17,333 bases of DNA from the NCBI GenBank assembly GCA_030612185.1, contig JAUWOI010000031.1:1-17333 (forward strand), written 5' to 3'. The stretch is from Anaerolineae bacterium (GTDB taxonomy: Bacteria > Chloroflexota > Anaerolineae > B4-G1). A model generated the notes under the pieces. It had not been told where the DNA came from, made no database searches, and saw nothing but the letters and a program-made list of their open reading frames with translations. The translations under genes were made by a program, and so were the position numbers. This document shows positions 7,018 through 14,535 of this stretch, piece after piece; the first letter of the stretch is position 1, and every line of letters starts with the position of its first letter.

Positions 7018-7764
7018 TCAGGCAGCCGCCAATTCAGCCACTGACTCCAGCAGAACGTCGGCGTGAGGGGACAGCATCTCCCTTGGGCTGACGCCGGAGA
7101 GAACCCCGACGGCGAGGCCCACCCCGGCGGCCCGGCCCATCTCCAGATCGGCCACGGAATCCCCGACAACGACCGCCTGCGCGGGAGCCACGTCCGTGGC
7201 CTGGCACACGGCCCAGACCATATCCGGCGCGGGTTTGATCGGCAGGCCGTCGTCGCCACAGACGAGAGCCTCCACGAAGGACGCGATGCCCAGCGCGGCG
7301 AACGTCGCTTCGGTAGGCGCGCGGTCATCCACGGTGGCTACGGCGATCTTCAGTCCATTGTCACGCAAACCCCTGAACAGCCCAGGAAGGTCTGTCAGGG
7401 GACGCGCCTGCCCTACAGGGTCGGGCGCATACCAGACATCTGCCACCACGGCCTCAGACGCCTGTTGGGACAGGCCGGCCTCGCATAGCAGGTTCACCGT
7501 CAGTGTCCGCAGGCCCGCCATCGGAGTCGTGGCCAGTCGTCCATCGGGGGCAATCTGCCCGGAGTCAGGGTCAAACCCCATCACGCGGAACAGATGATCG
7601 GCCACCGGGAGGCCGGTGACGTCTTCCAACCGGCGCGCCAATTCCATTACCCATTCGCTCCACATTCCGTGGAAGCCAATCAGCGTGCCGCCTTTGTCGA
7701 AGATGATCAGTTCTGGGGCAAGCGCCGCCAATTCTGGCATGAGAATCTGTGTCACAGAGGACAT
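7018..7764 (-). CDS. HAD-superfamily protein with altered catalytic motif I
   Basis: The HAD fold is evident from LIIFDKGGTLIG (nucleophile D23), a cap region (about 35-115), motif II AVATVDD (T144), motif III Lys177 in IKPAPD, and motif IV VVVGDSVADLEMG (D202, D206). Phosphatases of this group normally have DxDGT, the second Asp being the general acid/base; here it is Gly (D-K-G-G-T). The enzyme may therefore be slow, non-phosphatase, or use another acid. The ATG at 7764 is preferred because GAGGA and GGAG lie upstream; an in-frame GTG at 7791 would add nine residues. The gene follows the second MttB gene by about 130 bp containing a possible terminator, so it may be only partly co-transcribed with it. 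Confidence 0.85.
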   Translation of the reverse strand: MSSVTQILMPELAALAPELIIFDKGGTLIGFHGMWSEWVMELARRLEDVTGLPVADHLFRVMGFDPDSGQIAPDGRLATTPMAGLRTLTVNLLCEAGLSQQASEAVVADVWYAPDPVGQARPLTDLPGLFRGLRDNGLKIAVATVDDRAPTEATFAALGIASFVEALVCGDDGLPIKPAPDMVWAVCQATDVAPAQAVVVGDSVADLEMGRAAGVGLAVGVLSGVSPREMLSPHADVLLESVAELAAA

Positions 7765-7802
7765 CTGCTCCGGTTTCCTCAAAGGAACCACTCTAGCCTA
7801 CG

Positions 7803-7845
7803 AAAAGGCATCCCCGTCGAGGCACATTTCGCTTGAGAGATGCCT
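7803..7845 (-). terminator. Possible terminator after the MttB-family gene at 7898-9352
   Basis: On the minus strand AGGCATCTC (7845-7837) can pair with GGGATGCCT (7814-7806), nine pairs with one G-U, around a 22-base loop. The stem leads into three further Ts. The large loop and short T-run make it weak. Confidence 0.4.
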
Positions 7846-7860
7846 AAGAACCTGGTTTCT
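7846..7860. repeat. Partial copy of the AGAAACC-GGTTTCT palindromic repeat
   Basis: AAGAACCTGGTTTCT is a decayed single arm pair of the element that forms the perfect hairpin at 9380-9412. It lies just downstream of the 7898-9352 gene on its transcribed side. Confidence 0.5.
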
Positions 7861-7897
7861 GACCTACCCCCTGAACGCTTACGTTCCCGGTTATGGT

Positions 7898-9352
7898 TTA
7901 CTTCTCCGACGATTTCAGGACAGCGCTCACGTATTCGTCGAGCGCCTTGCTGGTGTCTTCGGGCAATGGGGTAACCTCGTGCTCTCGCAGGATCGCGATG
8001 GCCCGCTCCTTCGCCCGCTCGACGAATGTCTTGGAGCCGCCCGCCTCCCACGCCTCGCGGGAGTTTCGAAATTGCAAGCCAGGCTGATAACGCTCCCCCC
8101 TGAGGAACTTGAGGGTATGCTCGTCCGCCACGAAGTTGCCGCCGGGGCCAACCCTGGCGATGGCGTCCATTCCCAGGCGCTCCTCGTTCACCTCGAAGCC
8201 CTCCAGTGCCCGCACTACGGTGTTGTTGATCTCGCTGTCAATGACCAGTTGCTCGTGACTGATGACCAGGCTCTGCTGCATCATACCCGCGCCGACGAGC
8301 ACGTTGGCCCCGGCAAACCCGGCCATAAACGTCATGTACGTGCGCTCGAAGGTGGATTGACCGTCGTGTGTCATTGAGTCGCCCCACGGGCCGTGCAGAC
8401 TGACGGGAACGCTGTAGTAGTGAGCCATCTGGGCACCGGCGGCCGCCATAATACCGTTCTCAATGGCGCCAGCGAGACTGAAGCCGGTGCGCATATCCAT
8501 AGTCATCGGCCGGGCGGCGTACTGGAGAGGTGCTCCCGGGTGGGCCAACTGGGAGATGACCACGCCGCCCAGGAATTCCGTATTGAACAGGAGAACGTTG
8601 CCGGCCATAGTCATCGGGCCAGTGCCGCCGGAGATCGGCATGACGCACACGTCGAGAGGGACGCCGTACTCGCCGCACAGCCACAGCGCGTCCACCGTGA
8701 CGTCCAGGAACTTGAGCGGGCTGATGGGCGCTTCTAGCAAACTGACCAGCGGCCGTTTCTTCAACTCCTCCTTGCCCCCGGCGACGAGGGCCGCCATCTC
8801 CAACATGTGCTTGAGCGTCTCACCGCCGAAGCAGCGCAGGTGGATATTTTTGTCGGTGTTGTTGAACGCTATGTGCAACATCTTGATGTCACGACCGACG
8901 ATCGGCAGGTCGTGACCGAATACCGGGGCGATAAAGTTGATACCATCCAGCCCGTCCATCAACTTGTAATAGCTCTTCATATCGGCGACCATCAACGGTC
9001 TGAACTCGCCCGTTTCCAGGTCAATGGTGCAGTCCGCCCCACCTCCGTTGCGGGAGTAGGGCCGGCCGCCGCGCACCAGGGGACAATCCCGCTCGGGACT
9101 GCGGGCCGCGAGGGTGAACCCCGGCGGCACAGTTTTCAGACAACGAACCACCATCTCGGCGGGGATTCTCGCCCGCTTGGCCTCGTAGTCCACCTTGGCC
9201 CCGGCCTCCTCAAGCGCCTTGAGCCCCTCCTCGTGATCTACTTCGATGCCCGTGTCTTCCAAGAGATCCAAAGACCGCTCGTGGATCTTTTCGATCTCGG
9301 CGTCGGAGAGTATCTTGATCCAGGACATCTCGGTTCCCTCATTGTTTCCCAT
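7898..9352 (-). CDS. MttB-family methyltransferase-like protein (divergent subfamily)
   Basis: The 484-residue protein has the normal full length of MttB-family enzymes and an uninterrupted frame, so it needs no pyrrolysine. Landmarks include SLDLLEDTGIEVDHEEG near the N-terminus, HMLEMAALVAGGKEE, MPISGGTGPMTMAGN, PMTMDMRTGFSLAGAIENG, and GPGGNFVADEHTLKFLRG near the C-terminus. Such TIM-barrel proteins demethylate quaternary or tertiary amines onto a corrinoid protein. It is much closer to the truncated paralogue at 1-765 than to 9416-10897; the region around HGPWGDSMTHDGQSTFER departs from the canonical GLTNAKVNDAQSGFE form seen in the latter. AGGAGG lies 10 bases before ATG 9352; ATG 9328, with GAGGG upstream, is an alternative. 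It follows the other MttB gene by 63 bp and shares its promoter. Substrate is unknown. Confidence 0.92.
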   Translation of the reverse strand: MGNNEGTEMSWIKILSDAEIEKIHERSLDLLEDTGIEVDHEEGLKALEEAGAKVDYEAKRARIPAEMVVRCLKTVPPGFTLAARSPERDCPLVRGGRPYSRNGGGADCTIDLETGEFRPLMVADMKSYYKLMDGLDGINFIAPVFGHDLPIVGRDIKMLHIAFNNTDKNIHLRCFGGETLKHMLEMAALVAGGKEELKKRPLVSLLEAPISPLKFLDVTVDALWLCGEYGVPLDVCVMPISGGTGPMTMAGNVLLFNTEFLGGVVISQLAHPGAPLQYAARPMTMDMRTGFSLAGAIENGIMAAAGAQMAHYYSVPVSLHGPWGDSMTHDGQSTFERTYMTFMAGFAGANVLVGAGMMQQSLVISHEQLVIDSEINNTVVRALEGFEVNEERLGMDAIARVGPGGNFVADEHTLKFLRGERYQPGLQFRNSREAWEAGGSKTFVERAKERAIAILREHEVTPLPEDTSKALDEYVSAVLKSSEK

Positions 9353-9379
9353 AGTTGTTTTTCCTCCTGATAGTGTACC

Positions 9380-9412
9380 AGAAACCAGGTTTTTCCGAAA
9401 AACCTGGTTTCT
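9380..9412. repeat. Perfect 15-bp palindromic repeat between two MttB genes
   Basis: AGAAACCAGGTTTTT (9380-9394) and its exact complement (9398-9412) flank a 3-base loop. It begins only a few bases after the stop of the upstream gene. No T-run follows on the minus strand, so it is better read as a processing or stabilising hairpin of dispersed-repeat origin than as a terminator. Confidence 0.8.
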
Positions 9413-9415
9413 TCT

Positions 9416-10897
9416 TCACGTGTTCCCTTGAAGAGGAACAGCATCACCAGCGACCAGACCTTCGAATTCGGCTCGGATCCGCGCGTCCACGTCGGGTGAG
9501 AAGACAGCCGGATTATCGCGCGTCAAAATCTCGCGCACGCGCTGCATCGCGTGAGCCTGCGAATCGAGAGCGCCCTTTTCCTCCCACTGCGGACGCGAGT
9601 CCCGATCGGCGATCTCAGGAAACAGCGCGGTGGTTCTCATTCGCTTCAGCGTGTGCAGCGTGTCTATGAACGTGCCGCCTGGGCCAACCTCTGCAATGAT
9701 ATCGAGGGCCAGGTTTCCTTCGACTCCGCTCAGGACAGGCCCCTCGCTGAACTCCATACCACGCTTGACGCGCTTGAGCATCAACGCGATTTCGTTGTCA
9801 ATCACAGCCTTGGCAAAGTCGAACGCCATCAGCGCGTCGAGCAAGCCGCCCATGTTCAGCATGTCTGCTCCGGCAAGCACGCCCGCCAGTGTGGACATCC
9901 CGGTCTCGAAACCGGACTGGGCGTCGTTGACCTTGGCGTTGGTCAGTCCGATGTAGCCACCACAGGGCACGTTGTAGTAGCGCGCCATCTGCGCGCATCC
10001 CATGTGCAGTATACCCGTCTCAATTGCACCTGCCGCGTAAGCACCTGTGCGCATATCGGCCACCGTCGGCAGGGTGGCGTAGATGAGCGGTACGCCGGGG
10101 CGCAGCATCTGCATCAACACAGCCAACGCCAGGAACTCGGCATTGCACTGCGCCAGTGTCCCCATCAGGGTCAGCGGCGCGGAGATGCCCGCGTTGGGCA
10201 CGATACTCCCGTAGCAGGCCCACCCCTCCTCGACAGCGAACATAGTCATCTCTGTCGAATCCACGTCCATCGTCAGCGGCGAGACGACAGGGCACCAGTG
10301 GAAGGTGATAAAGGGGTGCACCCGGTAGGCCTCCTCACTCCCGGCGATCAGGGCGCCAAGGCGCAAGACCTTCTTGATCTCTTCCACACTGGGGGTGTTG
10401 CTCCGCACCGGTTTGAGGCAATTCTTTAGCGCCGGGTAAAAACGGGCCAGGCTGAACTGACCGGGCGGCGCGTCGTCGGCCAGCGTCGAGATGGAGAAGA
10501 CATCGTAGCCTGGCAATTCGTTGATGAGGTAGGCAATGCGCGCGATGTCGTCTGAACGCGCCCGCCGCTGCTCGCCTGTCACCGGATCAATGACGTTCGG
10601 CGCAGAACTGGCCGTAACTACCACCGGCCCCTCGTCAGGGATGGTACGATCGTACTGCGGATCGCGCCCGCGAAAGGTGAAGGTCGAGGGAAAGGCGGCG
10701 CGAAAGTGCTCGACGGCCGAACGCGGGAACTTGACCACCTGGGTCTCCGCGTCAACGTGACAGCCATGTGTGGCAAAGAGCGCGCAGGCTTTCTCATTAC
10801 GCACCAGCAGGCCGACGTTTTCCAGGATCTCGAGCGATGCCTCGTGAACACGCATGACTTGTTCCGACGTAAGTAGTTCTGCAAACGTTACGATCAT
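9416..10897 (-). CDS. MttB-family methyltransferase (non-pyrrolysine), carries an in-frame repeat insertion
   Basis: The protein is 493 residues from the ATG at 10897, chosen because AAGGAGG lies 5 bases upstream; an in-frame GTG at 10915 abuts the GntR stop and has no ribosome site. It retains the canonical MttB/MtgB core ATLPTVADMRTGAYAAGAIE, GLTNAKVNDAQSGFETGMS, and GADMLNMGGLLDAL, with no TAG codon, so it is a non-Pyl member expected to transfer a methyl group from a betaine- or amine-like compound to a corrinoid protein. Relative to its neighbour it has eight extra residues (about 387-394, reading PVLSGVEG) produced by a 24-bp repeat at 9716-9739. The gene is 18 bp after the GntR regulator gene in one operon. 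No corrinoid protein gene is nearby. Confidence 0.93.
   Translation of the reverse strand: MIVTFAELLTSEQVMRVHEASLEILENVGLLVRNEKACALFATHGCHVDAETQVVKFPRSAVEHFRAAFPSTFTFRGRDPQYDRTIPDEGPVVVTASSAPNVIDPVTGEQRRARSDDIARIAYLINELPGYDVFSISTLADDAPPGQFSLARFYPALKNCLKPVRSNTPSVEEIKKVLRLGALIAGSEEAYRVHPFITFHWCPVVSPLTMDVDSTEMTMFAVEEGWACYGSIVPNAGISAPLTLMGTLAQCNAEFLALAVLMQMLRPGVPLIYATLPTVADMRTGAYAAGAIETGILHMGCAQMARYYNVPCGGYIGLTNAKVNDAQSGFETGMSTLAGVLAGADMLNMGGLLDALMAFDFAKAVIDNEIALMLKRVKRGMEFSEGPVLSGVEGNLALDIIAEVGPGGTFIDTLHTLKRMRTTALFPEIADRDSRPQWEEKGALDSQAHAMQRVREILTRDNPAVFSPDVDARIRAEFEGLVAGDAVPLQGNT
9716..9739 (-). repeat. 24-bp dispersed repeat inserted in frame in an MttB gene
   Basis: On the minus strand the unit begins CCTGTCCTGAGCGGAGTCGA and ends AGGA. 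It equals the inner unit at 6823-6846 except for a few central bases. It encodes PVLSGVEG, absent from the paralogue at 7898-9352 where the flanks align without it. Confidence 0.75.
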
Positions 10898-10915
10898 TCG
10901 GCCCTCCTTCCACAC

Positions 10916-11671
10916 CTACAACTCCAATGGCGCAATCTCGGTGATAAAACGGAAGCGGTCGCCGCGATATAAGTCCTTGCCGTGCTCCACAGGTTGACCA
11001 TCCTGGTCAAAGGCCAGACGCCGTTCCAACATGAGTGGGGCACCCTGTTGCACTCCCAGCAACTCGGCCTCGTATTCTGTGGCGAGGACCGGCTCCAGAC
11101 TCTGCCGCGCTCGGACGACCAAGACCCCATATTCTGTTTCCATGATTTCATACAGCGAGCGGTTAGCCAGATCGTGACGCTCAAGCTCAGGAAACCGACG
11201 AACTGGTATTGTGAGCCTTTCAAGCAGCAACGGCTCCTGGTTGATCAATCGCAGGCGATGAATGTGATATACCGGTGCCGAAACGGGCAGTCCCAGTTCG
11301 TTGGCTACGGAGACCTCGACCGGTCGTCGCTCGAACGTAATCACCCTGGCATCCGGCGTGTACCCACGGCGCTGCATACCTTTGGTGAAGGGAACGAGCT
11401 TTGCCGCCTGCCGCTCAATCTTAGGTTCGGCGACGTAAGTCCCATCTCCCCGCCGGCGAATGAGCAACCCCTGCGATTCAAGCACCTGGAGCGCACGGCG
11501 CACAGTCATACGATTGACGCCCAGCATCTTGCTCAGATCACGCTCCGAGGGCAGACGGTCACCCGGCCGCAGCTCGCCTGACTCAATCCGATCAAGCAGA
11601 GTTTCAGCGATTTGCACGTACAGGGGTATAGATGTTTCATAACGATTGACTAAACGCTCTACAGAGTCCAT
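10916..11671 (-). CDS. GntR-family regulator, HutC subfamily (UTRA domain)
   Basis: The 251-residue protein has an N-terminal winged helix at about 15-81 with the GntR signature GDRLPSERDLSKMLGVNRMTVRRALQVLESQGLL and the wing RRRGDGTYV. It then has a UTRA ligand-binding domain (about 98-245) with VYHIHRLRLINQEPLLLERLTIPV and the terminal RGDRFRFITE. HutC-type regulators are usually repressors released by a small ligand such as an amino sugar, histidine derivative or amine. As first gene of the operon with two MttB genes it probably controls them and itself: a HutC-type palindrome lies at 11740-11751, at the predicted start site. The ribosome site is weak (GGTAAG before ATG). Its ligand is probably the methylated substrate or a breakdown product, by inference. 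Confidence 0.94.
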   Translation of the reverse strand: MDSVERLVNRYETSIPLYVQIAETLLDRIESGELRPGDRLPSERDLSKMLGVNRMTVRRALQVLESQGLLIRRRGDGTYVAEPKIERQAAKLVPFTKGMQRRGYTPDARVITFERRPVEVSVANELGLPVSAPVYHIHRLRLINQEPLLLERLTIPVRRFPELERHDLANRSLYEIMETEYGVLVVRARQSLEPVLATEYEAELLGVQQGAPLMLERRLAFDQDGQPVEHGKDLYRGDRFRFITEIAPLEL

Positions 11672-11739
11672 AGCTTACCGTTTGTAACTTAGGGCCGTCC
11701 TCAGAATCTGGAGTTGAGGGGGTGGACCAACAACCTGAT

Positions 11740-11751
11740 TGGTGTATACCA
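11740..11751. promoter_or_regulatory. HutC-type operator, TGGT-N4-ACCA
   Basis: TGGTGTATACCA is an inverted repeat like the TGGTnTAnACCA sites of HutC-family repressors (YvoA/DasR type). It lies about 4-15 bases downstream of the predicted start of the GntR-MttB transcript, where a bound repressor would block initiation. Confidence 0.7.
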
Positions 11752-11761
11752 TTTGGGCTGA

Positions 11762-11790
11762 AGAATACCACGAACAGGCCGGGGTGTCAA
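11762..11790 (-). promoter_or_regulatory. Promoter of the GntR-MttB operon
   Basis: On the minus strand a perfect TTGACA -35 (11785-11790) is 17 bp from TATTCT -10 (11762-11767). The predicted start near 11754 gives a leader of about 80 nt to the GntR ATG. Confidence 0.7.
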
Positions 11791-11856
11791 CTGGCGGCTT
11801 CAATCTGATGCTACCCTTTCCTTCATTAGAGCGCTGGCTTTTTGTCTCATCATCTA

Positions 11857-12408
11857 TTATTCCTGTTGGCGCGCCCAAATCACTTGCATATCCGCTGGTT
11901 TTCTGGTGTACCAGCGGAGCAATTGTACAAACCAAGAGGTGAAAGGAACCTGTCCCAACGCCATCATCTCTTCAATCTCAGGTATGGTATGATATACAAT
12001 CTGTTGTATCTCGTGACGGCTAATAGTGAGAGGCTCATTGTCACCCACATCACACACACCTTCGTACAACTCATTAATCATGTTGTCATGCGGCCCATAG
12101 TTCATCTTTAACTGCAACAGACGGCTGAGATGAATTTGCCCGACACCTAATTCTTCACGCAGGCCGCGTATTGCCCCGTCCAGGTAGGATTCACCGACTC
12201 TTAGGTGTTCTGAGACCGAGCAGTCCAACGCGCCTGGAAAGGTGTCTTGAGCATTACCGCGCCGTTGAATCAGGAGCCTACGGTCCGGAGTGAAGAGAAA
12301 GATGTGGACACCCCGATGCCACAAGCCGGATTTGTGCACGACCTGCCTGCTCTCTTGCCCGATAACCTCATTGTTCTCGTTCACAACGTCCAGATATTCC
12401 TCTGTCAT
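11857..12408 (-). CDS. NUDIX-family protein with a non-canonical NUDIX box
   Basis: The 183-residue protein resembles the isopentenyl-diphosphate isomerase-like and NUDIX group: an N-terminal LDVVNENNEVIG, then HRGVHIFLFT, LLIQRR and TFPGALDCSVS leading into the NUDIX helix. In the box (GX5EX7REUXEEXGU) the first Gly is Glu67 and the Glu of RE is Gly82; E73, R81, E85, E86 and G88 are kept. The changed Glu is a metal ligand or base in many NUDIX hydrolases, so activity may be altered. The family hydrolyses nucleoside diphosphates linked to other groups, or isomerises IPP. Its ATG is 4 bp after the stop of the kinase gene, so the two are probably translated together. The substrate is unknown. 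Confidence 0.85.
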   Translation of the reverse strand: MTEEYLDVVNENNEVIGQESRQVVHKSGLWHRGVHIFLFTPDRRLLIQRRGNAQDTFPGALDCSVSEHLRVGESYLDGAIRGLREELGVGQIHLSRLLQLKMNYGPHDNMINELYEGVCDVGDNEPLTISRHEIQQIVYHTIPEIEEMMALGQVPFTSWFVQLLRWYTRKPADMQVIWARQQE

Positions 12409-12412
12409 TCTC

Positions 12413-13519
12413 TCAGCCTGCTCCTACGATCATTCTTTCCAGTTTATCACAGTTACCTTTGTTCTCAAGCCATCTCATAGTGCGGACACCATGCTGTAGG
12501 TAGATCAAGTACTCATGAGGGTCTACTTCCTTGCTATAAAAATCCTCGATAGTCCAGTTCAAAACGTAAGTGTTGCTTGCGTCAATCATGTGCGAAAGGT
12601 ATTTCAGTTCAATACCACTCAAGGGCCCGACCCCAGGAGTGCCCTTGAGCGTGTTCTGGTAAGCACCCAAAAACACGGCGGCTTTGTTCAATTGAAGATC
12701 ACCATCCCCCTTCCCTTCCCATGCTACACAGAAGTACGTCAGGGCAAGAGCAACGTCAAAGCAACGGGCATCAACCTTTGACCAATCGAAGTCGAACAGC
12801 CCCGTTATCTTGCTGTTTTGAAACTTCAGATTTCCAGGATGATAATCGCAGTGAATCACTAGATGGACTATTCCTTCGTATTCCTTCTCATCAATGGCGC
12901 GTAGTGTGCGCTCAATGGTTTCGAGAATAGGGCTAAGGTTTTCCAGCAAGTAGGCATCAAACCCCGTTTTCCCGGCTTTCTCCGCGCACTTCTCTACATT
13001 CTCGACTATTACAGGTAAGAGATCAATGATCTTCGGTTCATACCTTTTCCCTGCGGGTGTCAAGTCGAAAACCGCATTGTGGAATTGCGCGAGCACAGCA
13101 GCCGCATTTTTCAGTTCTTCATCATTACAGGCTGGATTGACCCAGGTATACTTGTCCTCCCCCGGAAGAAAGTCGAAGACCGCATAAAAAACGCTTTCAC
13201 CTTTACCTTTATCATCCCGATCTTCAGATTGCTTAATATAGGTTTTTCCATCGCTAGTGCTGATAACCCTGGCCACTAAGTCGAAGTCTTTCTTCACCAG
13301 ATGCTTTATTACCGAATGTTCAAATTCTACCTCTTCCTCTCTTATCCCTTTTTTATACCTTCTGAGGAAGTACTTGTTCTTTTTACCACTGATCACCGTT
13401 TCTATGATATAACTTATGTTCACGTATCCCAAATGAAGTTGTTCGTAATCTACCAGTGCCCCAATCTCATAGTGATTTGATATGATCCCTTCCAACTGAG
13501 CGGCTGCATTGGCTCCCAT
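12413..13519 (-). CDS. APH/choline-kinase-fold phosphotransferase
   Basis: The 368-residue protein has the catalytic loop VIHCDYHPGN (H223, D225, H227, N230) and the metal-binding LFDFDW (D243, D245) of aminoglycoside/choline/homoserine (type II) kinases. The N-lobe is about residues 20-120, with KYFLRRYKK as the likely ATP-binding lysine region. These enzymes phosphorylate a hydroxyl group of small molecules. Lys, Ile and Asn are common and the gene is visibly richer in A and T than its neighbours, which suggests recent acquisition. GGGGG lies about 8 bases before ATG 13519. It forms a pair with the NUDIX gene (4-bp gap). Homoserine, choline or an antibiotic are all possible substrates. Confidence 0.87.
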   Translation of the reverse strand: MGANAAAQLEGIISNHYEIGALVDYEQLHLGYVNISYIIETVISGKKNKYFLRRYKKGIREEEVEFEHSVIKHLVKKDFDLVARVISTSDGKTYIKQSEDRDDKGKGESVFYAVFDFLPGEDKYTWVNPACNDEELKNAAAVLAQFHNAVFDLTPAGKRYEPKIIDLLPVIVENVEKCAEKAGKTGFDAYLLENLSPILETIERTLRAIDEKEYEGIVHLVIHCDYHPGNLKFQNSKITGLFDFDWSKVDARCFDVALALTYFCVAWEGKGDGDLQLNKAAVFLGAYQNTLKGTPGVGPLSGIELKYLSHMIDASNTYVLNWTIEDFYSKEVDPHEYLIYLQHGVRTMRWLENKGNCDKLERMIVGAG

Positions 13520-13631
13520 TTGATAGCCCCCTTAGGTCCCGAATGCCAGGAAGTGCAAAGCCCGTCCAGCCTATCCCCGGGTTTGATGATCTGCGCGAAT
13601 GACAGGGCCAAGCAAGTGGATGACCTTGAAG

Positions 13632-14534
13632 TCACCTCTCTCGATCATCATACGCTGCTCGACCGAGCACGCCGCCGCTGGCCTGATGGCCGTGGCCGAT
13701 CACCAGGAAGGCATCCGGATCCACTCTGGCCACCGCCGACTTGAGGGCCCCTTCATAGGGCCGGCTCACCGTGCAAAACAGGACCGTGTGCTCGCTCTTG
13801 GTGAACATGCCCTGGGCAGGCCAGGCGGTGACACCCAGCCGCAGGTTGCTCAGCACCGCGTGGGCCACCGCCTGCGGCTTGTCGGTGATGATGAAGGCCG
13901 TGCGCACAACGCTGGGGCCTTCCAGAACATAGTCCGCGGCCAGCCCCCACACAAACAGGGTCATCAGGGCGTACAGGCCCTTCTCCCAGCCGAAGACCAG
14001 GCCGGCGACCAGGATCACGCCCCCGTCGGTGACGATGTAGATCTGGCTGACGGGGATGCCGGTCCTCATCTGCAAAAGGCGGCCCAGGATGCCAGTCCCA
14101 GCGGTCGTGCCACCTCCCCGATAGACCAAGCCCACGCCCAGGCCCCCCACGACGCCGCCGTAGAGGGCGTTGAGGAGTAGGTCATCGGTGATCCCGCCGG
14201 ACGGAATCCAGCGGGCCAGGAAATCCACCCCCAGGCTGTATAGGAGCATCACATAGACAGTGCGGATGAGAAAGCGGAAACGCCCCAGATGCCGAAAGCC
14301 CAGTACCGCCAGGGGGACGTTCAGGACCAGCATGGTCAGTCCGATCGGCCAGCCGGTGAATTTGTTGACAATGATGGCCGTGCCGGAAACCCCGCCCGGG
14401 GCGATATTGGAGGGGGCCAGGAAAAGGTTGAGATTGGCGGCCATCAGCACTCCGCCGACCGTCAAGAGCACATAGTCCTGCAGCGTGGCCCGCAGGTCCA
14501 GTCGCGAGATCAGTGCTCTTGCCCTGTTTCTCAT
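13632..14534 (-). CDS. YitT-family membrane protein (DUF161 + DUF2179)
   Basis: The 300-residue protein has several hydrophobic segments and the family signature LAPSNIAPGGVSG (about 39-51). A GGGTTAGTGILGRLL region follows, and the soluble C-terminal DUF2179 domain occupies about 205-285 (AFIITDKPQAVAHAVL ... FLVIGHG). Family function is not established; members are inner-membrane proteins. I chose ATG 14534 because it lies one base after the stop of the PHP gene (TAAGATG), typical of translational coupling; an in-frame TTG at 14582 would lie inside that gene. No own ribosome site is apparent, in keeping with coupling. Confidence 0.85.
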   Translation of the reverse strand: MRNRARALISRLDLRATLQDYVLLTVGGVLMAANLNLFLAPSNIAPGGVSGTAIIVNKFTGWPIGLTMLVLNVPLAVLGFRHLGRFRFLIRTVYVMLLYSLGVDFLARWIPSGGITDDLLLNALYGGVVGGLGVGLVYRGGGTTAGTGILGRLLQMRTGIPVSQIYIVTDGGVILVAGLVFGWEKGLYALMTLFVWGLAADYVLEGPSVVRTAFIITDKPQAVAHAVLSNLRLGVTAWPAQGMFTKSEHTVLFCTVSRPYEGALKSAVARVDPDAFLVIGHGHQASGGVLGRAAYDDRER

Positions 14535-14535
14535 C

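Noticed and set aside
7616..8377. 253-codon plus-strand open frame
   Set aside because: It lies antisense to the HAD-like and MttB genes and has no recognisable domain or ribosome site.
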